Shown here one piece after another: positions 1-5,852 of a stretch of DNA of 9,459 bases. The position numbers were made by a program, and so were the translations under genes. Within the stretch, counting starts at the first letter, position 1, and every line of letters begins with the position of its first letter. The DNA is from Synechococcaceae bacterium WB8_1B_136 (GTDB lineage Bacteria; Cyanobacteriota; Cyanobacteriia; PCC-6307; Cyanobiaceae): the NCBI GenBank assembly GCA_010029175.1, contig RGNC01000072.1, positions 1 through 9,459 on the forward strand. The letters are read 5' to 3'. The notes under the pieces are model-generated. The model was not told the DNA's origin. It saw only the letters and a program-made list of their open reading frames with translations, and made no database searches.

Positions 1-135
1 CAGCCGCTCAGAAAACTTACAACACCGTCGGCTCTCGCCTTCCGTCCTGCAAGTCGCACAACAGTTCCAAGCAAACGACACGCGCTTGCTCTCCTGCTGC
101 CTTCTGCTCGCTTGCCTTGCGGCTTGCGCGCAGTC
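1..135 (-). other. possible structured 5' leader of an unseen downstream gene
   Basis: This stretch follows the leftward promoter and I see no convincing gene in it. Read on the minus strand it contains a GGC-GAGA-GCC mini-hairpin (30-39) inside an outer CTTGCA/TGTAAG pairing (48-53 with 16-21). Upstream of these, at 85-127, are four copies of GCAAG (three as GCAAGC). An open frame does run through it on the minus strand from an ATG near 154 to the edge, but its cysteine/arginine-rich translation has no ribosome-binding site and resembles no protein I know. It is most likely an untranslated leader; whether it belongs to an rRNA operon or a protein gene cannot be told here. Confidence 0.3.
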
Positions 136-139
136 CAAA

Positions 140-170
140 ACCATAACACCCATGGCCCACAGCCTGTCAA
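140..170 (-). promoter_or_regulatory. putative strong promoter firing leftward out of the window
   Basis: On the minus strand a perfect -35 hexamer TTGACA (165-170) is followed after 19 bp by TATGGT (140-145), preceded by TGT so that it forms an extended -10 (TGnTATGGT). The predicted start would be near 133, giving an untranslated leader of at least 130 nt before the window ends. It lies just downstream of the stop of the HD-GYP gene, with no clear terminator between. The gene it serves is outside the window; a stable RNA operon or a highly expressed gene with a long leader would fit. The spacer is longer than the usual 17 bp, which lowers confidence. Confidence 0.5.
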
Positions 171-193
171 GGGGGTGAGGAGGACTGGATCCC

Positions 194-1318
194 TCAGGGC
201 TCGCGGTAGGCGGCGGCGATTGCCCACCGCTGCTCCCTGGCCTGCAGCAAGGCCGCCACGCAGCGGCCATCCAGGTGATTGGCGGCCACCATCGCCTGGA
301 GGATTCGTGCCGTCTCCTCCTCGCTCAGGGCTGGCTTGTAGACGCGCGGCTGGCTCAGGGCGTCGTAGACGTCGGCAACGGCGACGATCCGTGCCTCGAG
401 GCTGATCTGATCGCCCCGCAGGCCAAAGGGATAGCCGCTGCCATCGAGCTTTTCGTGGTGGCCCGCCACCACGTTGCGCAGCTGCTCCAGCTTCGGGTCG
501 GCCACCAGGCGCAGCCCGCTGATCATCTGATCCACCAACTCCACCCCTCGCAGCACGTGGTTGTCCATCACCCGCCGCTCCCGGGCATCGAGGGGGCCGG
601 GCTTGCGCAGCACCGCATCGGGGATGGCCACCTTGCCCACATCGTGGAGGGCGGCAAACAGGTAAAGGTCCTCGGCGTAATCCGAGCGCAACCCCAGCGA
701 GGGACCCAAGGCCATGGCGATCAGGCGGCTGTAGAGCGACACCCGTTCCACGTGGGCTCCCGTTTCAGGGTCCCGCAGGCCGGTCATGCGCAGGGCCAAC
801 TGCACCGCCACCCGCAGGCTGTTGATCACGGACATCTCATGGATCAGCAGGAGGCCGATCAGCTCCACCGTGGCGGCCAGCTGCTGCAGCCGTTCCGGCG
901 TGAAGACCCCGGGCTCGAAGGCGTTGAAAAACAGGAACCCGAGCAGCGATCCGCCCCAGTAGAGGGGCACCGTGTAGGACGACCGCCAGCGCTGGTCGAG
1001 CAGCCAGCGGCTGTGCCTGGACTGCCGCGACAGCTCCAGAGCCATGTCGTGGATCACCCGGCATTGGCGGGTGGAGGCCAGCTGCTGCAGAGAGGGGATC
1101 GTCGCCAGCCGCTGGTCGTAGAAGCTGAGGTTGGGGGGGCTGCTGTTGTGGCTGATGTAGGTGCTGAGCAGATCGTTGTTGGGCTGATACAGGGCAAAGG
1201 CCACCCGCTGGATGCTGGGCACCATGTCCTGCAGCCGGCCATGCAGCAGGGCCAGGCGCTGGGAGAGGCTGAGGCTCTCATCCAGGGCCGCATAGGACTG
1301 AGGCAACAACAGAGCCAT
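194..1318 (-). CDS. GAF + HD-GYP domain protein, probable cyclic-di-GMP phosphodiesterase
   Basis: The 374-aa protein has two parts. Residues about 15-160 look like a GAF sensory domain (VPLYWGGSLLGFLFFNAF core, residues 117-133), and 165-374 form an HD-GYP domain. All expected metal/catalytic residues are visible: H189, H225-D226 with K229 (LHDVGK), H254, H287-H288, the signature HHEKLDGSGYP (287-297) and D316 (DVYDAL). HD-GYP enzymes hydrolyse c-di-GMP to pGpG/GMP in the cytoplasm; activity here is inferred from residue conservation. No membrane segment or receiver domain is seen, so the input is probably a small ligand or partner bound by the GAF part. The ATG at 1318 is 5 nt after the stop of the upstream 103-aa gene, so the two are probably co-transcribed and translationally coupled; the Shine-Dalgarno is weak. 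c-di-GMP genes are sparse in picocyanobacteria, so the presence is notable. Confidence 0.88.
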   Translation of the reverse strand: MALLLPQSYAALDESLSLSQRLALLHGRLQDMVPSIQRVAFALYQPNNDLLSTYISHNSSPPNLSFYDQRLATIPSLQQLASTRQCRVIHDMALELSRQSRHSRWLLDQRWRSSYTVPLYWGGSLLGFLFFNAFEPGVFTPERLQQLAATVELIGLLLIHEMSVINSLRVAVQLALRMTGLRDPETGAHVERVSLYSRLIAMALGPSLGLRSDYAEDLYLFAALHDVGKVAIPDAVLRKPGPLDARERRVMDNHVLRGVELVDQMISGLRLVADPKLEQLRNVVAGHHEKLDGSGYPFGLRGDQISLEARIVAVADVYDALSQPRVYKPALSEEETARILQAMVAANHLDGRCVAALLQAREQRWAIAAAYREP

Positions 1319-1323
1319 GGCAC

Positions 1324-1635
1324 TCAGGCCGGAGCGCCATCGTCGTCGTCGCCCTCCAGGGCTGTTTCCAGGGTGGTGAGCAGCAGCACCAGGGCGGCAC
1401 GGCGATCGAGCTCAGGGCCACTCACCTGCTCCAGCCAGCGGCGGCTGAGGTCTTCAATCTGGCTGAACAGCACGTTGCCACTGCGCAGCAGCTCCATCAC
1501 CCGATCGACGCTGCTCTCATCGGCCTCGGGCATGGGACCCACCACGTAGCGGCGGCCGTCATCGCCGATGTAGGTGAGGTTGCCGTCGGCATCGATGATC
1601 GGCACCGCATGGGGAGTGATCGGTTGCTCCTCCAT
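1324..1635 (-). CDS. conserved-looking hypothetical protein, 103 aa, partner gene of the HD-GYP protein
   Basis: I do not recognise the family. The protein opens with a beta-rich segment (VPIIDADGNLTYIGDDGRRY, about residues 10-29) and continues with an amphipathic helical half (SSVDRVMELL, then LFSQIEDLSRRWLEQV). It ends in an acidic tail EGDDDDGAPA. No signal peptide or membrane segment is visible. The start chosen is ATG at 1635, because AGGGAG sits 5 nt upstream; a GTG two codons earlier (1641) would overlap that Shine-Dalgarno. Its stop is 5 nt before the HD-GYP start, which argues for a shared function, for example a regulator or scaffold of the phosphodiesterase, but that is inference only. 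It lies 70 nt downstream of gap1, so read-through from gap1 is possible. Confidence 0.7.
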   Translation of the reverse strand: MEEQPITPHAVPIIDADGNLTYIGDDGRRYVVGPMPEADESSVDRVMELLRSGNVLFSQIEDLSRRWLEQVSGPELDRRAALVLLLTTLETALEGDDDDGAPA

Positions 1636-1705
1636 GGGCACTCCCTGCGGCTATCCCCTCCATAGCGCTGGGGGAAGCCGCCGGCAACAGGCCCCTGCGG
1701 TGGCT

Positions 1706-2707
1706 TCAGACCACCGTGGCCATGTGGCGCATCAGGTCGATGCACTTGCAGCTGTAGCCCCACTCGTTGTCGTACCAGGCCACCAGCTTCACGAAGGTGT
1801 CGGTGAGGGCGATGCCGGCGCCGGCATCGAACACGGAGGTGCAGCTCTCGCCGAGGAAATCGGTGCTCACCACCTCGTCCTCGGTGTAGCCGAGGATGCC
1901 GGCCATGGGGCCCTCGCTGGCGGCCTTCATGGCGGCCTTGATCTGCTCGTAGCTGGCGGGCTTGGCCAGGTTCACGGTGAGGTCCACCACCGACACATCG
2001 GGGGTGGGCACGCGGAAGGCCATGCCGGTGAGCTTGCCGTTGAGCTCGGGGATCACCCGGCCCACGGCCTTGGCGGCACCGGTGGAGCTGGGGATGATGT
2101 TCTGGGCCGCGCCGCGGCCACCGCGCCAATCCTTCACCGAGGGGCCGTCCACGGTTTTCTGGGTGGCGGTGGTGGCGTGAACGGTGGTCATCAGGCCATT
2201 CACGATGCCGAAGTTGTCGTGAATCACCTTGGCGATCGGCGCCAGGCAGTTGGTGGTGCAGCTGGCGTTGGACACGATCGCCTGGCCGGCATAGGTGGTG
2301 TGGTTCACGCCCATCACGAAGATCGGGGTGTCGTCCTTGGAGGGGGCGCTCATCACCACGCGCCTGGCGCCGGCGTTGATGTGGGCGCGGGCGGCCTCAT
2401 CGGTGAGGAAGAAGCCCGTGCTCTCCAGCACATACTCAGCGCCCACCTCGTTCCACTTGAGGTTGTTGGGGTCGCGCTCGGCCGTGATCCGGATCGCACG
2501 ACCATTCACCACCAGCTGGCCGTTCTCCACCCGCACGTCGCCCTGGAAGCGGCCATGGGTGGAGTCGTAGCGGAGCATGTAGGCCAGGTACTCCACATCG
2601 ATCAGGTCGTTGATGCCCACCACCTCCACATCGGCGAGGGCCACGGCGCGGCGGAAGGCGAGGCGGCCGATGCGGCCGAAGCCGTTGATGCCGATGCGGA
2701 TGGTCAT
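1706..2707 (-). CDS. gap1: glyceraldehyde-3-phosphate dehydrogenase, type I, NAD-type (Gap1)
   Basis: This 333-aa protein is a full-length GAPDH. It catalyses oxidative phosphorylation of glyceraldehyde-3-phosphate to 1,3-bisphosphoglycerate in glycolysis. Visible are the Rossmann motif NGFGRIGR (8-15), D34 of the coenzyme site (INDL), catalytic C150 in ASCTTNCLAP, H177 in TTVHATTATQK, and the substrate loop SSTGAAKAVG. The S-loop reads DGPSVKDW with proline at 189, as in NAD-dependent enzymes. The photosynthetic NADP-linked Gap2 of cyanobacteria instead has an AS pair (LLDASHRDL, from memory). The overall sequence closely resembles Escherichia coli GapA, so this is the glycolytic paralogue, not the Calvin-cycle one. 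The ATG at 2707 follows GGGAG by 7 nt; an extension upstream lacks homology. It sits 64 nt after an unknown 119-aa gene and upstream of the 103-aa/HD-GYP pair. Confidence 0.95.
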   Translation of the reverse strand: MTIRIGINGFGRIGRLAFRRAVALADVEVVGINDLIDVEYLAYMLRYDSTHGRFQGDVRVENGQLVVNGRAIRITAERDPNNLKWNEVGAEYVLESTGFFLTDEAARAHINAGARRVVMSAPSKDDTPIFVMGVNHTTYAGQAIVSNASCTTNCLAPIAKVIHDNFGIVNGLMTTVHATTATQKTVDGPSVKDWRGGRGAAQNIIPSSTGAAKAVGRVIPELNGKLTGMAFRVPTPDVSVVDLTVNLAKPASYEQIKAAMKAASEGPMAGILGYTEDEVVSTDFLGESCTSVFDAGAGIALTDTFVKLVAWYDNEWGYSCKCIDLMRHMATVV

Positions 2708-2752
2708 GGAGGTGCTCCCGGAACCCTGAGGCAGACAGATGGGCCACCCTAG

Positions 2753-2778
2753 GGGCTGGGCTGCCGGCGGCTCAGCCC
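2753..2778 (-). terminator. GC-rich hairpin at the stop of the 119-aa gene, upstream of gap1
   Basis: Arms GGGCTGGGCTG (2753-2763) and CGGCTCAGCCC (2768-2778) surround a CCGG loop. In minus-strand RNA the six outermost base pairs are perfect and the inner part carries two A-C mismatches. It overlaps the TGA of the 119-aa gene and is not followed by a U-run, so it could be a weak terminator, an attenuator or an RNA-processing site separating gap1 from upstream transcription. In a GC-rich genome such pairings also occur by chance. Confidence 0.25.
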
Positions 2779-3131
2779 GGCAGAGCGCCATCGCGATCGG
2801 AACGGAAACGCACCTCCAACGCCGCCAGATTGGTGGCGGCGAGCAGCAGCATCTGCTCGAACACCGCATGGGTTTGCGGGGCTCCCTGACCCATGGGTTC
2901 GCGGCTCATCAGCACCAGCTCCAGCACCGGGCCCTCCGCCTTCGACTGCACATCGGCGAACAGCTGCAGGCGCAGGTTCTCCAGGCCGCCCCGCAGCAAG
3001 GCACTGAGGTGGGCGGGGGTGCGGTGATCCACCTCAGCCTGAAGACCATCCAGCAGCGGTTGCAGCGCGTCGATCAGCTGCGCCGCAGACGCCGCCTCCC
3101 GAGGCTTGAGCACCAGCAGAAAACGGGCCAT
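2772..3131 (-). CDS. hypothetical protein, 119 aa, unknown family
   Basis: I do not recognise this protein. It begins with a short beta strand (MARFLLVLKP), continues with helices (AASAAQLIDALQPLLDGL), and then alternates strands and helices (ENLRLQLFADVQ, GPVLELVLMS). A long helix FEQMLLLAATNLAALEV spans residues 91-107. It is soluble and shows no signal or membrane segment. The ATG at 3131 has no clear Shine-Dalgarno. Instead a TGGGC-ATCC-GCCCA hairpin (3137-3150) ends 5 nt before it, which could limit ribosome access. It lies 56 nt downstream of the 186-aa gene and 64 nt upstream of gap1 on the same strand. It is probably a real gene because the frame has neighbour-like codon use and the stop/start packing fits the block, but the function is unknown. 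Confidence 0.65.
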   Translation of the reverse strand: MARFLLVLKPREAASAAQLIDALQPLLDGLQAEVDHRTPAHLSALLRGGLENLRLQLFADVQSKAEGPVLELVLMSREPMGQGAPQTHAVFEQMLLLAATNLAALEVRFRSDRDGALPG

Positions 3132-3187
3132 GGGCGTGGGCGGATGCCCAATCCTCGTTGATGGCCGCCAAGCGTGGGGGAGCCTGC

Positions 3188-3748
3188 TCAGCCCTCCTTC
3201 TCGCCGCCCTCGAACTGCTCGGTGAGCAGGCGGCGCTGATACTCGGCGGCCAGGGCACTGAGGTGGGCGCGGGCGGCATCGGCCATGGCGGCATCGATCT
3301 GATCAAAGGCGCGCCCCTCCGGCACCGGCATCCCCAGCACCAGGGCCAGGGCGTCGAACAGACGCACCTGGTCGTTCTGCCAGGCCTGATAATCGCCCGC
3401 CAGTTCCACCAGGTCGTCCTCGGCGGCTTCGCCCCGCTCCACCTCAGCCCGCAGACTCTGGATCTGGGCCAATCGGGCGGAGGTGACCACCGCGTGGGCC
3501 GCCCCCAGGGCCGCCAGGGCATCGCTGGCCTCGCGCTTGAGCACCGCCAGATCCCGGCTGCGCACAGCCTTCTCAATCGAGAGCGGTGCCCGCACGCCGG
3601 GCAGTTTGGCGGCACTGGCCTGCTGTTGCTGGTCGGGATCGGGGGCCGGGGCCACGGGTGGCGGCGGCAGCGCCCTGGCGGGTTGCAGGGCCGAGCCCCA
3701 GCGCAGCAGTGTGTCCGCCAAACGCACCCGCCAACCCCGTTTCGACAT
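3188..3748 (-). CDS. hypothetical protein, 186 aa, helical with proline-rich linker
   Basis: I do not recognise the family. The N-terminus is a basic amphipathic helix (SKRGWRVRLADTLLRWGSAL, 2-21). It is followed by a Pro/Ala linker (27-39) and QQQQ (40-43), then an almost wholly helical domain (56-178) with heptad-like stretches such as LAVLKREASDALAALGAA and LAQIQSLRAEVERG. These suggest coiled-coil or helical-bundle packing. The C-terminus is acidic/basic (EQFEGGEKEG). No cleavable signal is evident; the N-terminal helix might associate with a membrane. The ATG at 3748 has GGAG 8 nt upstream and a second AGGAG further out, giving a good start. It follows the mnx gene by 106 nt, with a strong palindrome in the gap, and precedes the 119-aa gene by 56 nt. 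Confidence 0.7.
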   Translation of the reverse strand: MSKRGWRVRLADTLLRWGSALQPARALPPPPVAPAPDPDQQQQASAAKLPGVRAPLSIEKAVRSRDLAVLKREASDALAALGAAHAVVTSARLAQIQSLRAEVERGEAAEDDLVELAGDYQAWQNDQVRLFDALALVLGMPVPEGRAFDQIDAAMADAARAHLSALAAEYQRRLLTEQFEGGEKEG

Positions 3749-3778
3749 CGTGTTCGCTCCGGCTCCTGGTCTTCAATC

Positions 3779-3800
3779 TGCCGAAGCCCGGGCCTCGGCA
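3779..3800 (-). terminator. near-perfect 22-bp palindrome after mnx, candidate terminator or operator
   Basis: The arms TGCCGAAGCCC (3779-3789) and GGGCCTCGGCA (3790-3800) are complementary except for one pair, which becomes a G-U wobble in minus-strand RNA. That gives a 9-bp stem on a CCGG loop. It lies about 55 nt past the mnx stop and 31-52 nt before the next gene's start. There is no U-tract, so it may be a cyanobacterial-style terminator lacking one, or a symmetric protein site for the promoter of the 186-aa gene. A smaller GCCG/CGGC hairpin followed by UUU lies at 3810-3826, between this and the mnx stop. Confidence 0.35.
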
Positions 3801-3854
3801 TGGCTACGGAAAGCCGAAGAAACGGCAACCTCGATCCTGCCAGTGCCGGGGTGA

Positions 3855-4514
3855 TCAGGCCAGGGCCTGCTTGAGGGCCGCCAGGCCGAACACCAGGAAC
3901 AGGGCTCCACTGAGGCGATACAGCAGCCGCTCGTTCACCCGCTGGCCGATCCACTTGCCAGCCCCCACCGCCAGCCAGGTGACCAGGGCATGCCCCAGCA
4001 GCGTGCCGGCCAGCAGGCCCGCAAAGCTGAACACCTTGGCGGGGGCGGTGGCCATGAAGATGGTGGTGAACTGGGTGCGATCGCCCAATTCGGCGATGAA
4101 CACCAGCCCGAAGGCCTCCCAGATCACCGCCCAGGCGGTGGTGAGCGGCCGGCGGGTCTCGGCCGCGTTGATCACCTCCTCCGCCTCTTCCGCCTCCTCC
4201 TCCGCGGCATTGGAGGCCATGCCCTGGGCATCCAGCAGCAGCTTGATGCCGAAACCGAGGAACAGCACCGCCGCCAGCCAGGGCACCACCGCCTGGGGCA
4301 GGAGCTCCCGCAGGCCGTAACCCAGGCCCAAAGAGATCAGCGTGACCGCGGTGAGGGCACCGAAGGCGCCGATGAACACCCAGCGGGCCCGGTGGCGCAC
4401 CGCCAGGATCAGGGCCATGAAGAAGGTCTTGTCGCCCAGCTCAGCCAGGGTGATGGCCGTGAGGCTGGAACCGAAGGCGGCCAGGGTGGGGTCGCCGGGA
4501 TAGGGAGCTGTCAT
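3855..4514 (-). CDS. mnx: GDT1/TMEM165 (UPF0016) family cation transporter, Mnx-like manganese exporter
   Basis: This 219-aa integral membrane protein carries the two family signatures E-x-G-D-K/R-T at 25-30 (ELGDKT) and 142-147 (ELGDRT). Each lies in a hydrophobic repeat of about three helices, the usual two-half, six-helix plan. The halves are joined by a very acidic cytosolic loop (AEEEAEEAEE, 104-113). In Synechocystis the full-length member, Mnx, exports Mn2+ from the cytoplasm and protects against Mn toxicity; plant relatives PAM71 and CMT1 move Mn2+ in chloroplasts, and yeast Gdt1 also handles Ca2+. The substrate here is inferred from family. The start is ATG 4514, 24 nt after the histidine-kinase stop, with little Shine-Dalgarno, so translational coupling is likely. 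This makes it the third gene of a RR-HK-transporter operon. No Mn (yybP-ykoY) riboswitch can fit in the 24-nt gap. Confidence 0.9.
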   Translation of the reverse strand: MTAPYPGDPTLAAFGSSLTAITLAELGDKTFFMALILAVRHRARWVFIGAFGALTAVTLISLGLGYGLRELLPQAVVPWLAAVLFLGFGIKLLLDAQGMASNAAEEEAEEAEEVINAAETRRPLTTAWAVIWEAFGLVFIAELGDRTQFTTIFMATAPAKVFSFAGLLAGTLLGHALVTWLAVGAGKWIGQRVNERLLYRLSGALFLVFGLAALKQALA

Positions 4515-4538
4515 GGGGATGGGCTAGGCGAACAGCGG

Positions 4539-5852
4539 TCAAAAAGTCGTGAAGACAGCCGGCAGCTCCACCGCCAGCACGCACCATCCCGGTTCAGCGG
4601 CGGCCACCACCACATCGCCGCCGTGCCGGCGGGCAATCGCGCGGGCAATGGGCAGGCCAAGGCCACTGTGGCCGCTCTGGGCTGGCGCTTCCCGCCAGAA
4701 ACGCTCGAACACGCGCTCGCTGTTGCAGGCGGCGATGCCGGGCCCCTGATCGATCAGCTCCACCCGCCAGTGGCCCGCCAGAAGTTGCGGCCGCAGCCGC
4801 ACCAGCCCCCCCGGGGGGGAGAAGCGGATGGCGTTGAGCAGGAGGTTGGTGAACAACCGCTGCAGCTGCTCCGGCTGGCCCCGCAGGGGCATCTCCTGCA
4901 GCCCCACGGGAGCCTCGAGCTGCAGCCGCAGCCCCCGCTGTGCCGCCTCCGGGCCGTAGGCGGTGAGCAGATCGTCCAGCAGTTCGAGCAGGTCGAAGCG
5001 GCACCAACCCCCGAGCGGCACCGCCCCCTCCGACACCCCCTGCTCCTGTCGGGCAAGGAACAGCAGGTCGTCGAGCAGCTGCCCCATCTGGGCCGCCAGG
5101 GCATCGATGCGGCGCAGCAACGGCACCTGCTGCGGGTTGCCGGAGGCCACCAGGGTGCGCAGCAGGGTGAGGGGGTGGCGCAGCTCGTGGGAGGTGTCGG
5201 CCGTGAAGCGCTCCAGGGCCTGCACCTGCTGCTGCAGGGGCTGAAAGGCCTGGCGCAGCATGCGGCGGCCCACCACCAGGGCCACGATCACCGCCGCGAT
5301 GCCCCCCAGCAGCAGGCCGCGCCGCAGGCGTTCCAGTTCAGCGGCGGCCGCCCGATCCGACAGCCCCACCTGCACATATCCCGCCAACTGCGGTGGGCCC
5401 ACGCCGGCGCTGCGCTGGCGTGTGTAGACGGGCTGCCACAGGCTGAGGCCACCGGACCACGACTGCCAGTGGGGCCGTTGCCGCGGACCGGCGGCGGCGG
5501 GCATGGGCAGCGGCCCCTCCTGCTGCAGCAATCGGGCGCGGCTGTCGAACCAGCGCACCCGCTGCGCGCGGCGATCGCCCAGGTCGAGCACCTCCCGATC
5601 GTTGCGGAACTTGCGGGCGTTTCCCTCCTCACTGAATTCGTGGCTGATCAAGGGCAACTGGGAGGCGGCGGTGGCCGCCAGCTGCCGGGCCTCGGCGCGC
5701 AGATCCTCCTGGCGCTCCCCGGCGATGCCCCAATACACGGCGGCCGCAAAGGCGCTGAGCAGCAGCAGGGCAAAACCGGCCCCCTGGACGCCCAGGCGGC
5801 GCCGCAGCCGCAGCGGATCAGTGCAGGGCTGTGGGGTTGAGGCGGTAGCCAA
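4539..5852 (-). CDS. sensor histidine kinase, two membrane segments, no HAMP
   Basis: The 437-aa kinase has membrane segments at about 25-43 and 180-196 flanking an extracytoplasmic domain of about 135 residues (44-179). Only some 25 residues then lead to the H-box, TADTSHELRHPLTLL, with phospho-acceptor H222. The ATP-binding domain shows the N box (TNLLLNAIRFSPPGG, N340), G1 (DQGPGI, 368-373), F box (FERFWR) and G2 (GLGLPIA, 397-403). The absence of a HAMP and the linker QAFQPLQQQVQALERFTADTSHEL recall the cyanobacterial RppB/NrsS/ManS-like kinases, which sense metals or redox. The usual Thr/Asn four residues after the H-box His is His226. The frame can start no earlier than TTG at 5852, overlapping the regulator gene by 35 nt; there is no ATG near and the Shine-Dalgarno is poor, so the exact start is uncertain. 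The stimulus is unknown; Mn is inferred from the downstream exporter. Confidence 0.9.
   Translation of the reverse strand: MATASTPQPCTDPLRLRRRLGVQGAGFALLLLSAFAAAVYWGIAGERQEDLRAEARQLAATAASQLPLISHEFSEEGNARKFRNDREVLDLGDRRAQRVRWFDSRARLLQQEGPLPMPAAAGPRQRPHWQSWSGGLSLWQPVYTRQRSAGVGPPQLAGYVQVGLSDRAAAAELERLRRGLLLGGIAAVIVALVVGRRMLRQAFQPLQQQVQALERFTADTSHELRHPLTLLRTLVASGNPQQVPLLRRIDALAAQMGQLLDDLLFLARQEQGVSEGAVPLGGWCRFDLLELLDDLLTAYGPEAAQRGLRLQLEAPVGLQEMPLRGQPEQLQRLFTNLLLNAIRFSPPGGLVRLRPQLLAGHWRVELIDQGPGIAACNSERVFERFWREAPAQSGHSGLGLPIARAIARRHGGDVVVAAAEPGWCVLAVELPAVFTTF

Noticed and set aside
1..154. Minus-strand coding frame MGVMVLDCAQ running off the left edge
   Set aside because: It starts within the predicted promoter region, lacks a ribosome-binding site and has an odd Cys/Arg-rich composition; an untranslated leader is more likely. 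Sequence to the left would settle it.
1..193. tRNA or rRNA gene in the left non-coding stretch
   Set aside because: No cloverleaf, GTTCRA-type T-loop or conserved 16S start could be found on either strand.
1636..1705. Terminator after gap1
   Set aside because: Only short, interrupted GC pairings (such as CCGC/GCGG) with no U-tract; not distinguishable from background.
275..2752. Long plus-strand open frames at 275-1549 and 1574-2752
   Set aside because: They mirror the HD-GYP and gap1 genes and give His/Gly/Ala-rich low-complexity translations, so they are shadows of the real genes.
2708..2869. Upstream extension of gap1 by 54 codons
   Set aside because: The extension (Cys/Pro/Arg-rich) has no GAPDH homology and runs through the upstream gene; MTIRIG at 2707 with GGGAG is the standard family start.
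4515..4538. Mn riboswitch (yybP-ykoY) before the exporter
   Set aside because: Only 24 nt separate the kinase stop from the exporter start, far too short, and the kinase C-terminus is intact upstream.
3990..5840. Very long plus-strand open frame (616 codons) opposite the exporter and kinase genes
   Set aside because: Its translation is Gln/His/Gly/Arg-rich with no domain, and it is antisense to two genes with complete motifs. Long antisense frames are expected at this GC content.
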